A stretch of 64,000 nucleotides of DNA from Mya arenaria (lineage: Eukaryota; Mollusca; Bivalvia; Myida; Myidae), in NCBI RefSeq assembly GCF_026914265.1, contig NC_069136.1, forward strand, positions 49,088,381 through 49,152,380. Reading direction: 5' to 3'. Made by a program: the position numbers and the translations under genes. Of the stretch, positions 63,691 to 64,000 are shown piece by piece; the first letter of the stretch is position 1, and every line of letters starts with the position of its first letter. The notes under the pieces are model-generated. The model did no database searches and was not told the DNA's origin. It saw nothing but the letters and a program-made list of their open reading frames with translations.

Positions 63691-64000
63691 AAAGGATTAA
63701 AGGACCACCCAATGTCACTCATCCGATACTGAGTCAGATGTTGCGTTGTCAATGTGTACGAGGTTATATTCTAAGTCAAGTATTTAACCAGAATTAAATC
63801 TTTATGATTAAGATGGGCTCATTCGCTACACTCACTTCGCCCAATCTTACGCATTAAGATTTTATTTTATATCATTTAAGTATAACAATTTAAAGAGTTT
63901 CTTAGATTGAATAACTTATCGCAACACCTAGCTTCATCTCTAGGGAATATCTTGTTACTTTAATAATTGCAATAGTAAAATATTTTTCATAAAACTCGCC

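Larger units (their letters stand above)
49966..64000. repeat. Segmental duplication block 4 (runs off the right edge)
   Basis: It starts with the shared 3' flank and carries exons 4, 3 and 2 of the fourth gene copy. It is enlarged by a nested tyrosine-recombinase retrotransposon in intron 3 and continues past 64000 in intron 1. Confidence 0.85.

Overview
The window is animal nuclear DNA. It has spliced genes with GT-AG introns, AATAAA signals, minisatellites and dispersed MITEs, LINEs and tyrosine-recombinase retrotransposons. A mollusc, most likely a bivalve, fits the repeat style and the WxxW-domain membrane proteins, but that is inference; no species-diagnostic gene is present.

Layout. 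(1) 1-10160, plus strand: the last two coding exons of an unrecognised host gene with an acidic C-terminus. They are separated by a 9.66-kb intron made almost wholly of a 30-bp minisatellite of about 310 units, arranged as two ~4.2-kb super-repeats. (2) 10160-13010: non-coding spacer with a near-perfect 77-bp hairpin, a 33-bp minisatellite and a decayed pogo/Tigger-like MITE. (3) 13012-64000: a tandem segmental duplication. Each block carries one minus-strand four-exon gene whose exons join in phase in every copy: a signal peptide exon, two exons forming a Mucin2_WxxW-like six-cysteine ectodomain, and a last exon with one transmembrane helix and a cytoplasmic tail with two PPxY motifs. Three copies (13953-21372, 24312-29038, 42650-47194) are complete, each 365 codons plus stop. 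A fourth (51154-63432) lacks only exon 1, which would lie past the right edge. A fifth block is reduced to a remnant near 39.8-41.7 kb.

The blocks date one another through their insertions. A PIF/Harbinger-like MITE sits at the same site in intron 3 of copies 1 and 2, and copies 3 and 4 keep the empty site. A 1.9-kb foldback element is only in copy 1. A LINE, itself hit by a pogo-like MITE, is only in block 2. A 302-bp insertion with a 7-bp target duplication is only in block 3. A ~9.4-kb DIRS/PAT/Ngaro-like element with split direct repeats, containing a second related element, is only in intron 3 of copy 4. Intron 1 of every copy holds a 21-bp minisatellite of very different length.

The best candidate for an undescribed system is this tandem family of small type I membrane proteins joining a mucin/CILP-type WxxW ectodomain to a PPxY tail. 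The ectodomain match and phase-consistent exons are read from the sequence; function is unknown.
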